From the NCBI GenBank assembly GCA_021106665.1, contig JAIOTR010000466.1, positions 1 to 7,565 of the forward strand: a DNA stretch of 7,565 bases, read 5' to 3'. A model generated the notes under the pieces. That model did not search any database. It had not been told where the DNA came from and worked only from the letters and a program-made list of their open reading frames with translations. Shown here one piece after another: positions 1 through 7,361 of this stretch. Source of the DNA: Bacteroidales bacterium. Lineage in GTDB: Bacteria > Bacteroidota > Bacteroidia > Bacteroidales > JAADJA01. Both the position numbers and the translations under genes were made by a program. Every line of letters starts with the position of its first letter. Position 1 is the stretch's first letter.

Positions 1-1
1 A

Positions 2-907
2 CTATCCGGATTTATAAAATCTGGAGTGAATAAAATCATAAATTTCGCTTACTCTGAGCTGGGCAGTTGAAGGACCGCTGCGGATATAAAAAGTTTCCTC
101 ATTATTGTGTATGACATAGGCTGGTTCGTTGGCCAGCTTAATATCTACTCTTAATATTTTGATGCCATTCGACTGTTCAATATTTGCGGTAACAAACTGG
201 GTGTGCTGCATACTGACCCGGTCCTGAATAAGTTTTGTTAAATGAAGCAGGCAGTGATCGTCATCCTTGAATTTATCACTGGCTAACCCAAGGATTTCTT
301 TTTTATCATCAACCCCTACAATCAATGTTCCTCCTGATGAATTAAGAAAAGCAGCAATGGTTTTAAGCGCCGCATTTTCTATCTCTTTGTCAAATTTCTT
401 TGTGTACAGATTCCAGCGCAGGGTTGATTTGAATTCCACAAAATCATTTTCACCTTGTTCAATCAGACTGTAAGTTGATGTATTCTGTGCATTCGTCAGG
501 TAAGATGAGATCATTTTAGCAAGTTCAATGAAAATTTTAATGGAGATTGTGGAAGGGATAATGCTTTCATTCAAAAGATCCTTTCCATTAAGACTAAACA
601 ATAAAGATGGTTCAATAGCTTTGATGGTGCCTGTCCTGAGGTTATTATTGATTACTGCCAGTTCACCAAAAACATCTCCCTTTTCAAAATACTTGTCATC
701 ATTTCCAGCCAGTTCGAGCTTCAATTTGCCATAGCGCACTATGTATAAAATTTCCTCCCTTTCAAGCCTGGCAAAAACCAGCTCATTTTCCGGAACTTCC
801 CTGGTTTGTATTTGTTTTATTATATGTTGAAGTTCAGCTTCTGTTAGGTTTTTAAAAATAGAAACTGATTTTAAAAATTCAAAATGTTTAGCATTGAGTA
901 TGTCCAT
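2..907 (-). CDS. Cyclic-nucleotide-binding domain fused to Schlafen-type AlbA_2 domain protein
   Basis: Complete 301-aa ORF with an ATG start at 905-907 and a TAG stop at 2-4; predicted cytosolic, with no signal peptide or membrane segment. Residues about 15-140 resemble a cNMP-binding (CAP_ED) domain. The phosphate-binding cassette reads FGELAV (80-85) followed by Arg91, so the ribose-contacting Glu82 and phosphate-contacting Arg91 are spaced as in protein kinase A regulatory domains. Residues about 148-285 match the AlbA_2 / Schlafen family: DFVEFKSTL (155-163), an NSSGGTLIVGVDD block (189-201), and FYIRSGPSTAQL (273-284). There is no helix-turn-helix, so it is not a typical Crp/Fnr activator. 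AlbA_2 domains are nucleic-acid-associated, and eukaryotic Schlafens include RNases, but the activity here is unknown. It starts 45 bp after hutU ends, with no promoter visible between them, so co-transcription is plausible. A ligand-gated nucleic-acid-binding role is inference. Domain calls are fairly sure; ligand and function are not. Confidence 0.85.
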   Translation of the reverse strand: MDILNAKHFEFLKSVSIFKNLTEAELQHIIKQIQTREVPENELVFARLEREEILYIVRYGKLKLELAGNDDKYFEKGDVFGELAVINNNLRTGTIKAIEPSLLFSLNGKDLLNESIIPSTISIKIFIELAKMISSYLTNAQNTSTYSLIEQGENDFVEFKSTLRWNLYTKKFDKEIENAALKTIAAFLNSSGGTLIVGVDDKKEILGLASDKFKDDDHCLLHLTKLIQDRVSMQHTQFVTANIEQSNGIKILRVDIKLANEPAYVIHNNEETFYIRSGPSTAQLRVSEIYDFIHSRFYKSG

Positions 908-952
908 GAATAATAAGTTTATAAAAGTTTAGATGTTGGCTTTGGATATTAC

Positions 953-2965
953 TCAAAAGTCAAATAATTTATCAATCATTTTATCATTTGCCAGATTAGG
1001 GATGGTAACCTTAAGGTTTGGTTCTGCTTCCATTGCCCTTTTAATGGCAAATATCGCACCTTCGTTCCGTGCCCAGCTACGCCTTGATATCCCGTTATTC
1101 ACATCCCAATAAAGCATCATTCTTAATCGCCTGTCTGCATCCTCCGATCCATCCAGCAGCATACCGAATCCTCCGTTGATCACTTCTCCCCAGCCAACAC
1201 CACCACCATTGTGTATGGATACCCATGTTGCACCCCTAAAAGAATCACCGATCACATTCTGGATGGCCATATCAGCAGTAAATTGCGATCCGTCATAAAT
1301 ATTCGAAGTTTCACGATAAGGTGAATCTGTCCCGGAAACATCATGATGGTCACGACCCAAAACAACAGGAGCAGATATTTTTCCCTCTTTGATGGCTTTG
1401 TTAAAAGCAGCTGCGATTTTAGTCCTTCCTTCACAGTCAGCATAAAGTATACGAGCCTGGGATCCAACCACTAATTTGTTTTCTTTCGCTTCCCTGATCC
1501 ACTTGATGTTATCTTTCATTTGCTGCGAGATTTCAGATGGAGCTGTACTTGCTATCTCTTCCAGAACTTCCATGGCAATATTGTCTGTTAAATCAAGGTC
1601 TTCATGCTTTGATGAAGTGCATACCCACCGGAAGGGTCCGAATCCATAATCGAAACACATTGGTCCCATAATATCCTGCACATAGGAGGGATATCTGAAA
1701 TTACCATCTTTTTTCAAGATATCTGCTTTGGCTCTACTTGATTCCAGGAGAAAAGCATTTCCATAGTCAAAGAAATACATGCCATTTTCTGTAAGTTTAT
1801 TTATGGCAATAACCTGTCTTCTTAATGATTCCTGAACCCGCTTTTTAAATTCGTCCGGGTTTTTTGCCATCATTTTATTTGATTCTTCATATGTCATTCC
1901 TGCCGGATAATAGCCACCTGCCCACGGGTTATGAAGTGATGTTTGGTCCGAACCAAGGTCAACATGGATATTTCTTTCTGCAAGCCTTTCCCATAGATCA
2001 ACGATATTACCAAGGTATGCGATTGAATGGGTCTCTTTTTTCTTTTGAAAATCCAATGCCACATCAATGGCTTTATCAGCCTTCTGGGTTATACCATCTA
2101 TCCAGCCCTGCTCAAACCGTTTGTAGGCTGCCCTGGGATTCACTTCAGCTGTGATGCTGACTACACCGGCAATATTAGCTGCTTTTGGCTGTGCACCGCT
2201 CATTCCACCGAGTCCTGATGTAACAAATAATTTTCCTTCCAGTCCTTCTCCTGATTTACTGACTTTTCGCCCCGCATTCAGAACAGTAATGGTTGTTCCA
2301 TGGACAATTCCTTGGGGCCCGATATACATAAAGGAGCCGGCAGTCATTTGTCCGTATTGTGATACACCGAGTGCATTGAATTTTTCCCAATGATCTGGCG
2401 ATGAATAATTGGGAATGACCATTCCATTGGTTACAACAACCCGTGGAGCATCTTTATGCGAAGGATACAATCCCATAGGGTGGCCTGAGTACAAGACAAG
2501 TGTTTGTTCATCTGTCATCTCCGCCAGGTATTTCATTGTCAGGCGGTATTGAGCCCAATTTTGGAAAACAGCGCCGTTTCCACCATATGTGATCAGTTCG
2601 TGCGGGTGTTGTGCCACAGCATCATCAAGGTTATTGCTCAACATCACCATAATGGCAGCTGCCTGTTTTGATTTGTGCGGGAATTCATTAATACTTCGGG
2701 CAAAAATTTTATAATCCGGCCTGAATCGGTACATATAGATCCGGCCAAATTTTTCAAGTTCTTTTTTAAATTCAGGAGCCAGTATTTCATGGTGTTTTGG
2801 ATCAAAATACCTTAGTGCATTTTTTATGGCCAGCTTTTTTTCTTCAGCTGTTAAAATATCCTTCCGTTTGGGGGCATGGTTGATGTTCCTGTTATAGGAC
2901 TTAGGTTTGGGTAGTTCTTCAGGAATGCCCTCTAAAATATCTTTTTGGAAATCTTTTAATTCCAT
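953..2965 (-). CDS. hutU: Urocanate hydratase (urocanase)
   Basis: Catalyses urocanate + H2O to 4-imidazolone-5-propanoate, step two of histidine degradation, in the cytosol with tightly bound NAD+. The protein is 670 aa from the chosen ATG, the length of the longer urocanases (mammalian UROC1 is about 676 aa) rather than the roughly 555-aa Pseudomonas type. Recognisable blocks, numbered from that ATG: GGNGAVFQNW (128-137), glycine-rich GLGGMSGAQP (251-260, NAD+ region), DLGSDQTSLHNPW (336-348), YGFGPFRWVCTSS around Cys449 (the position equivalent to the catalytic-site Cys), GRDHHDVSGTDSPYRET (537-553) and HNGGGVGWG (585-593). The reading frame also extends upstream to a TTG at 2999-3001, adding 12 residues. 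I reject that start because the TTG lies inside a probable -7 promoter box and the ATG at 2963-2965 begins a normal-looking N-terminus (MELKDFQKDILEGIPEELP). No hutH, hutI or glutamate formiminotransferase gene is adjacent. The frame is intact. Confidence 0.97.
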   Translation of the reverse strand: MELKDFQKDILEGIPEELPKPKSYNRNINHAPKRKDILTAEEKKLAIKNALRYFDPKHHEILAPEFKKELEKFGRIYMYRFRPDYKIFARSINEFPHKSKQAAAIMVMLSNNLDDAVAQHPHELITYGGNGAVFQNWAQYRLTMKYLAEMTDEQTLVLYSGHPMGLYPSHKDAPRVVVTNGMVIPNYSSPDHWEKFNALGVSQYGQMTAGSFMYIGPQGIVHGTTITVLNAGRKVSKSGEGLEGKLFVTSGLGGMSGAQPKAANIAGVVSITAEVNPRAAYKRFEQGWIDGITQKADKAIDVALDFQKKKETHSIAYLGNIVDLWERLAERNIHVDLGSDQTSLHNPWAGGYYPAGMTYEESNKMMAKNPDEFKKRVQESLRRQVIAINKLTENGMYFFDYGNAFLLESSRAKADILKKDGNFRYPSYVQDIMGPMCFDYGFGPFRWVCTSSKHEDLDLTDNIAMEVLEEIASTAPSEISQQMKDNIKWIREAKENKLVVGSQARILYADCEGRTKIAAAFNKAIKEGKISAPVVLGRDHHDVSGTDSPYRETSNIYDGSQFTADMAIQNVIGDSFRGATWVSIHNGGGVGWGEVINGGFGMLLDGSEDADRRLRMMLYWDVNNGISRRSWARNEGAIFAIKRAMEAEPNLKVTIPNLANDKMIDKLFDF

Positions 2966-2998
2966 TATACTTGTCTTTTGTAGATAAAAATGAGTAGT

Positions 2999-3006
2999 CA
3001 AAATTA
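2999..3006 (-). promoter_or_regulatory. hutU: Probable -7 box of the hutU promoter
   Basis: The minus strand reads TAATTTTG, a full match to the Bacteroidota TAnnTTTG -7 element, 33 bp upstream of the preferred hutU ATG. Transcription would start near 2992, giving a leader of about 27 nt. No convincing TTG -33 box sits at the expected 17-23 bp spacing, so this rests on one element. An 8-bp motif with two free positions occurs by chance fairly often in AT-rich DNA. Confidence 0.4.
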
Positions 3007-3187
3007 CAATAATTATTCAAGTGAAGTTATGTGGATATTGATAGAAAAATTTTGAGATTAATTGAGATTGATAGATATTGGTACATTTAATTTATATCTT
3101 TTTTTATCTCTGTATCTGAAACTCACTTATTTCCCCTATTGCCTATATCCCCATTTACTTCTTTACAATTCAACCTATTTACTAATA

Positions 3188-3223
3188 ACCGTTAACTGAT
3201 TTTTCCCTACCGTTAACTGATTT
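3188..3223 (+). repeat. Perfect 15-bp direct repeat, candidate activator site
   Basis: ACCGTTAACTGATTT occurs at 3188-3202 and again, identically, at 3209-3223. The 21-bp period is two helical turns, so both copies present the same DNA face. Each copy contains the palindrome GTTAAC. The second copy ends 4 bp before the TTG of the predicted -33 box. That is the position of a Class II-like activator site, or of an operator for a dimer pair. The repeat is seen directly; a regulatory role is inference. Confidence 0.6.
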
Positions 3224-3227
3224 ACCA

Positions 3228-3258
3228 TTGACTTATATGGAAAGTTTTTATATATTTG
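3228..3258 (+). promoter_or_regulatory. Bacteroidota-type promoter for the first propeller gene
   Basis: TTG at 3228-3230, a 20-bp spacer, then TATATTTG at 3251-3258, fully matching the Bacteroidota TTG-N17-23-TAnnTTTG promoter consensus. Transcription should begin near 3265, leaving a leader of about 97 nt before the ATG at 3362. Its position directly downstream of the 15-bp repeat pair strengthens the call. Confidence 0.6.
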
Positions 3259-3288
3259 TCGGATATTATTTTACTACTCTAACCATTC

Positions 3289-3322
3289 TTCAGTTTAAAC
3301 CGAAAGTGAGATATTAATCTCA
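3289..3322 (+). promoter_or_regulatory. Two adjacent 16-bp inverted repeats in the leader
   Basis: 3289-3304 reads TTCAGTTTAAACCGAA, a palindrome centred on GTTTAAAC with one mismatched pair. 3307-3322 reads TGAGATATTAATCTCA, a 6-bp perfect stem around a 4-nt loop. Both lie between the predicted transcription start and the ATG at 3362. They could be operators or weak leader hairpins. Neither has a T-tract, so they are not terminators. Both are AT-rich and short, so chance is possible. Confidence 0.35.
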
Positions 3323-3361
3323 GCAAAACAATAATGGATTTATTAACCAAACTTGCACATT

Positions 3362-5359
3362 ATGAAAAAGTTAAATTTACTTTTTATCGCTCTCCTGATA
3401 ACAATCTTTAGTTTGGGTCAGGATGAAGTATTAACGCCCACTGAAGAAATAATTGGCAACACTTTCTATGATCTACAATCCTGGCGAACTATGCAAAACC
3501 GTATTTTTTATTATGATGATGGAACCATCGGAGCCGTATGGAATATGGGAATGAATTTCCCGAATTTCCCTGACCTGGGCATTGGCTATAATTATTATGA
3601 TGGAGATGAATGGGGAGTTTATCCCGTGCAATCCATCACATCAGGTTGGGCTATAAATCCATCTTATACAGCTTACTTGGAAAATGGAGAAATGTGTGTT
3701 TCTCAAGGGAATGATGGTTTGATCATCAGCGCCAGGGAAGAAAAAGGGACGGGTAACTGGGCTGAGGGCTATTATCCAGGAACAGGTTATAAACATCCGG
3801 TTGTGGTTACGTCCGGTGTTGATCATTCGGTTATTCAATTGCTGTACCTTGATGCTGATGAATCGTTCAGTTCAACAAATGCACAACCGTTCAGGGGATT
3901 TATCCGGTATTCCCGTTCTGCCGACGGCGGGCAAACCTGGGATCCTTCAAATATATTGCTTGATGGGTTGGGTTCGGATAAATACCTCGGCTTTACGATT
4001 GGCTCCTATACATGGGCAGAACCAAAAGGAGATGTGATCGCTTTTGTTGCAGGCGATTATCTCACCGACTTGGTACTGATGAAATCACCCGATGGTGGTA
4101 ATACCTGGCAAAAAACAATTATTTGGGAACATCCTTATCCTTTTTTTGAAATCTTCACTTTTGAATCGGATACTTTCTATTGCAATGGAGGAGGGATGAC
4201 GGTTACGCTTGATAATGATAATATGGCACATATTGCATTTGGCTTGAGTCGGGTTTTTTCTACAACTGCACAGGATACCCTTTGGTATGATCCTTATGCA
4301 GATGGTATAGCTTACTGGCGAGAAGATATGCCAGGGTTCAAAAATACCATGAACAGCCTTCATCCTGATTCATTGAGTATTTGTGACAATTTGATTGGCT
4401 GGTCCTCCGATATCAATGCCAATGGAACACTGGATATTTTACCTCCTGGCTTCTATCCGGCACTGGGCCTGTCAACCTATCCATCTTTAGTAATTGATGA
4501 TCTTGAACAAATGTTCCTTGTTTTTAGTTCAGTGACTGAAACATACAATAATGGAGTTGAAAATTACAGACATTTATGGGCACGCCCTTCTCCGGATTTA
4601 GGATGTTCATGGGGAAATTTTGTCGATCTGACCTCCGACCTGATCCATATTTTTGATGAATGTGTTTACTCGAGTGTAGCACCTTATATTGATGACCATA
4701 TGCAATTGGTTTATCAAATTGATAATGAACCGGGACTGGCCATTGTTGAGGACCCTTACAGTGAAAATTATATAACCCATATGGAAATTGATCTTTGGTG
4801 GGAAACTGAAAATATCGGAGAAAAAGGGATCTACGTTGATTTCAGGATTAACCAGGACAGCATTTTTGAAGGTGATACAGTTAATTTTCAGAACTTATCC
4901 TGCGGTTGTCCATTTCCTTATTCATTCAATTGGGAGTTTGAAGGAGGTGTTCCCGGTGTCAGTATAGAAATCAATCCTTCGATTGTTTATCCTAACGCAG
5001 GTACTTATGATGTTAGTTTGTTGGCTGATAATGGTAGTTCCCTAACTGAATATAAAGCTGATTACATCACGGTTTATCCTTTAACTTCTGTAGCTGATAT
5101 TCATCATACAAAGAGTATAAGTATTTCTCCAAACCCTTCCAAAGGTATTTTTTATATCAATTTAAGTCATTATGAGCGTGGTGAAATTAGAGTTGAAATT
5201 TACAATATCCTTGGTAAAAAAGTAATGCAGACAAAACATTTGAATAAGGAAAGTCAATCTATTGTTATTGACCTGACAGATAATGATGATGGCATTTATT
5301 TTATAAAGATTGAAAGCGGAAGCGCAACAATAACAAAGAAAATTGCAGTTCAACACTAA
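3362..5359 (+). CDS. Secreted Asp-box propeller protein with PKD domain and T9SS type A sorting domain
   Basis: Predicted 665-aa exported protein. The frame also opens at a TTG (3353-3355), but the ATG at 3362 gives a clean signal peptide, MKKLNLLFIALLITIFSLG, with cleavage before Gln20. Residues about 25-480 form a probable beta-propeller with Asp-box motifs SADGGQTW (186-193), SPDGGNTW (242-249) and a degenerate SPDLGCSW (410-417). A Ca-loop-like DINANGTLD (350-358) sits inside the propeller. Residues about 494-573 are a PKD domain: GDTVNFQNLS, then NWEFEGG, then NPSIVYPNAGTYDVSLLADN. The last 80 or so residues (ISPNPSKGIFYINL ... GIYFIKIESGSATITKK) are a T9SS type A sorting domain, which should send the protein across the outer membrane for release or surface attachment. 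No sialidase FRIP motif is visible, so I do not call an enzyme. It has its own promoter upstream and a terminator downstream. It is the first of three tandem paralogues. Substrate or partner unknown. Confidence 0.9.
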   Translation: MKKLNLLFIALLITIFSLGQDEVLTPTEEIIGNTFYDLQSWRTMQNRIFYYDDGTIGAVWNMGMNFPNFPDLGIGYNYYDGDEWGVYPVQSITSGWAINPSYTAYLENGEMCVSQGNDGLIISAREEKGTGNWAEGYYPGTGYKHPVVVTSGVDHSVIQLLYLDADESFSSTNAQPFRGFIRYSRSADGGQTWDPSNILLDGLGSDKYLGFTIGSYTWAEPKGDVIAFVAGDYLTDLVLMKSPDGGNTWQKTIIWEHPYPFFEIFTFESDTFYCNGGGMTVTLDNDNMAHIAFGLSRVFSTTAQDTLWYDPYADGIAYWREDMPGFKNTMNSLHPDSLSICDNLIGWSSDINANGTLDILPPGFYPALGLSTYPSLVIDDLEQMFLVFSSVTETYNNGVENYRHLWARPSPDLGCSWGNFVDLTSDLIHIFDECVYSSVAPYIDDHMQLVYQIDNEPGLAIVEDPYSENYITHMEIDLWWETENIGEKGIYVDFRINQDSIFEGDTVNFQNLSCGCPFPYSFNWEFEGGVPGVSIEINPSIVYPNAGTYDVSLLADNGSSLTEYKADYITVYPLTSVADIHHTKSISISPNPSKGIFYINLSHYERGEIRVEIYNILGKKVMQTKHLNKESQSIVIDLTDNDDGIYFIKIESGSATITKKIAVQH

Positions 5360-5378
5360 ATCCAGTAGGAACGGATGC

Positions 5379-5416
5379 AGATCCCGGGAATTAATTTGGA
5401 TTACCGGGATCTTTTT
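5379..5416 (+). terminator. Rho-independent terminator after the first propeller gene
   Basis: A perfect 9-bp stem, AGATCCCGG (5379-5387) with CCGGGATCT (5404-5412), encloses a 16-nt loop and runs straight into TTTTT (5412-5416). It begins 20 bp after the TAA stop of the first propeller gene. It should separate that gene's transcript from the next paralogue. On the opposite strand no T-run follows, so it acts rightward only. Confidence 0.8.
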
Positions 5417-5500
5417 ACTAATTTTATGACATAGGTATTTGAGTTATGAAATATCGACTTAAGATTTTTTCACCAGGTTATTAATTAAAAAAAGTAAGTT

Positions 5501-7351
5501 ATGAAAAAGTTTATGTTTATTGTTTGTATTCTGGGGATATTGATCCCTGGAATAGCCCAGAACAGGGCTGTTTCTTCAAAAGAAAAAAGAGAAATGGGGA
5601 TAATAATTGATAAGTCAAAACCCCAAACCACTCCAATTACAAAAAAGGATTATCCTATTTTTAAATCAACCCAATTTTATTCGGAAGAAGAGCAAATTGG
5701 AAATACAGTAACTGATAATCAGGCAAACGGATCTACAGATAGCAGGGTTTATTTATATGAAGATGGAACAATAGTAGCTACCTGGCTAAGGGGTATGTCG
5801 TCATCACAGTTTCCCGACCGGGGTACAGGATATAATTATTTTGATGGAAATACCTGGGATGACTGGCCTGAAGAGAGAATTGAAACACAATGGTGTGGAT
5901 GGCCATCATATGCTCCTCTCGGTGAAAACGGAGAAATGGTGGTTTCACACACTTATGGTTCCGACCTTTTAATATATACCCGTCAAAATATTGGGATAGG
6001 CGACTGGTCATATTCTGTGTTCGAAGGACCTGCCGGATGCCCTCCCCTTGTATGGAATAACACCATCACCAGTGGTACGGATCATAACCGGATTCATTTA
6101 CTGGTATGTTCATGGCCGGATCAGTATTATCAGGGAATGTATGGATCCATCTTATATTCCAAGTCAACGGATGGCGGGTTAACCTGGGATATAGAAAATG
6201 TTATTTTGGACGGAATGACTTCAAATGAATATTGGGCGCTTTCCGGAGATATTATGATGTGGGCACATCCCAGGGGAGATACATTGGCATTTGTAGTCGG
6301 AACAGAATCATCTGATATGTTTCTTATGAAATCGACTGATGGGGGGAAATATTTTAATAAAACTATTATATGGAACAATCCTTATACTTTCCTTCATTTT
6401 GGCATGACAACCGATACTTTTTATTCCGTAGATGCAGCACATTCGGTAGCATTGGATACAAACGGGATGGTACATGTTGCTTTTGGAATAAACAGGTCAT
6501 TATATCAACCGGAATACGCAATCGGGTTTCCATGGGTAGACGGTATTGGTTACTGGAATGAGAATATGCCGGCATTTTCAGATGATCTCAATGCCCTTAG
6601 CCCATATGGCGAACCAGGATCAGAAATGATCGAAGACTACAATCTGATTGGCTGGTCGCAGGATGTTAATGGTAACGGACAGCTTGATTTTCTGGATAAT
6701 ATTGCATTGTATTACCGGGGTTTGTCAAGTATGCCTCAATTGATCATTGATGAACAAAACCATTTATATTTGATTTATTCATCCATTACCGAAACGTATG
6801 ACAATGGAATTAAAAATTACAGGCATCTCTGGTCACGAAAATCTATTGACGGAGGAAATACATGGAGTAGCTTTCATGATTTAACATCCGGTATAAACTA
6901 TTATTTTACTGAATGTGCGTATCCTGCCTGTGCAAAAAATTCTGATGAATATATTTATATGTTATACCAGGCTGACGATATCCCGGGAACTGCTGTATGG
7001 TGGCAACATCCATGGCATGAAAATAAAATCATGTTTATGAAAGTGCTCAAGGATGAAATTACATTTGAAAAAGAACGACAGCCATTTATTTTAAATGAAG
7101 ATGTTTCTCAAAATTATCCCAATCCTTTTAACGATTACTCATATATAAATGTAAACCTTAGAAAAGCGTGTCACCTTCAATTGGTGGTTAAAAATATGAT
7201 TGGACAAATAGTGTATGAAACAAATATAGGCTATTCAAAGCCGGGTTTGAATAAGATTTCAATAAGCGGAACAAATTTAAGTCCTGGTATTTATTTCTAT
7301 ACGGTTAAAGCAGGAAGCGTAGAGGTTACAAAAAAAATGATTATTAAATAG
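5501..7351 (+). CDS. Secreted Asp-box propeller protein with T9SS type A sorting domain, no PKD
   Basis: 616-aa paralogue of the preceding gene, with an ATG at 5501 and no Shine-Dalgarno. The signal peptide (MKKFMFIVCILGILIPGIA) ends before Gln20. Residues 21-60 are a charged linker absent from the first paralogue. The propeller region (about 62-515) has Asp boxes STDGGLTW (222-229), a degenerate STDGGKYF (278-285) and SIDGGNTW (448-455). A Ca-loop-like DVNGNGQLD (388-396) lies at the position matching the first paralogue. Landmarks shared by both include IGNT near the N-terminus, GYNY.DG..W, NLIGWS, and ETY.NG..NYRHLW.R followed by DLTS and EC.Y. The T9SS domain follows the propeller directly (about 535-616: QNYPNPFNDYSYINVNL ... 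GIYFYTVKAGSVEVTKK), with no PKD. The terminator at 5379-5416 implies a separate promoter in 5417-5500. The best candidate there, GGTATTTG at 5434-5441, is a poor match. The next paralogue starts 10 bp after the stop. Function unknown; no FRIP motif seen. Confidence 0.9.
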   Translation: MKKFMFIVCILGILIPGIAQNRAVSSKEKREMGIIIDKSKPQTTPITKKDYPIFKSTQFYSEEEQIGNTVTDNQANGSTDSRVYLYEDGTIVATWLRGMSSSQFPDRGTGYNYFDGNTWDDWPEERIETQWCGWPSYAPLGENGEMVVSHTYGSDLLIYTRQNIGIGDWSYSVFEGPAGCPPLVWNNTITSGTDHNRIHLLVCSWPDQYYQGMYGSILYSKSTDGGLTWDIENVILDGMTSNEYWALSGDIMMWAHPRGDTLAFVVGTESSDMFLMKSTDGGKYFNKTIIWNNPYTFLHFGMTTDTFYSVDAAHSVALDTNGMVHVAFGINRSLYQPEYAIGFPWVDGIGYWNENMPAFSDDLNALSPYGEPGSEMIEDYNLIGWSQDVNGNGQLDFLDNIALYYRGLSSMPQLIIDEQNHLYLIYSSITETYDNGIKNYRHLWSRKSIDGGNTWSSFHDLTSGINYYFTECAYPACAKNSDEYIYMLYQADDIPGTAVWWQHPWHENKIMFMKVLKDEITFEKERQPFILNEDVSQNYPNPFNDYSYINVNLRKACHLQLVVKNMIGQIVYETNIGYSKPGLNKISISGTNLSPGIYFYTVKAGSVEVTKKMIIK

Positions 7352-7361
7352 TACCTGTATT

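Larger units (their letters stand above)
2966..3361. other. Divergent intergenic region between hutU and the propeller genes
   Basis: About 396 bp of AT-rich sequence with no supported gene on either strand. From the hutU side it holds a -7 box for hutU (2999-3006), then a stretch with imperfect reiterations of GATATTG / GAGATTGATAG (about 3033-3080). Around 3110-3180 is a pyrimidine-rich stretch in which I see no structure. After that come the 15-bp direct repeat (3188-3223), a rightward promoter (3228-3258) and two short inverted repeats (3289-3304 and 3307-3322). No tRNA, riboswitch or terminator was recognised. Confidence 0.75.

Noticed and set aside
2..907. Crp/Fnr-family transcription factor
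   Set aside because: The N-terminal cNMP domain fits, but the C-terminal half is AlbA_2-like with no helix-turn-helix.
1864..2393. Overlapping plus-strand open frames of 63-96 codons inside hutU
   Set aside because: They are antisense shadows of a strongly conserved gene and show no recognisable protein features. The same holds for the short frames opposite the AlbA_2 gene and opposite the propeller genes.
3033..3080. Reiterated GATATTG / GAGATTGATAG as a CRISPR or satellite array
   Set aside because: Copies are short, imperfect and unevenly spaced in AT-rich DNA, with no spacer structure.
5434..5441. GGTATTTG as a -7 promoter box for the second propeller gene
   Set aside because: Only the TTTG half fits; the TA of TAnnTTTG is replaced by GG and no clear -33 box pairs with it. 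A promoter is expected in 5417-5500 but I could not place it.
3362..7351. Calling the propeller proteins sialidases because of Asp boxes
   Set aside because: Asp boxes are structural and occur in many non-sialidase propellers. I see no FRIP/YRIP motif near the N-terminus and cannot place an arginine triad, so no catalytic call is made.
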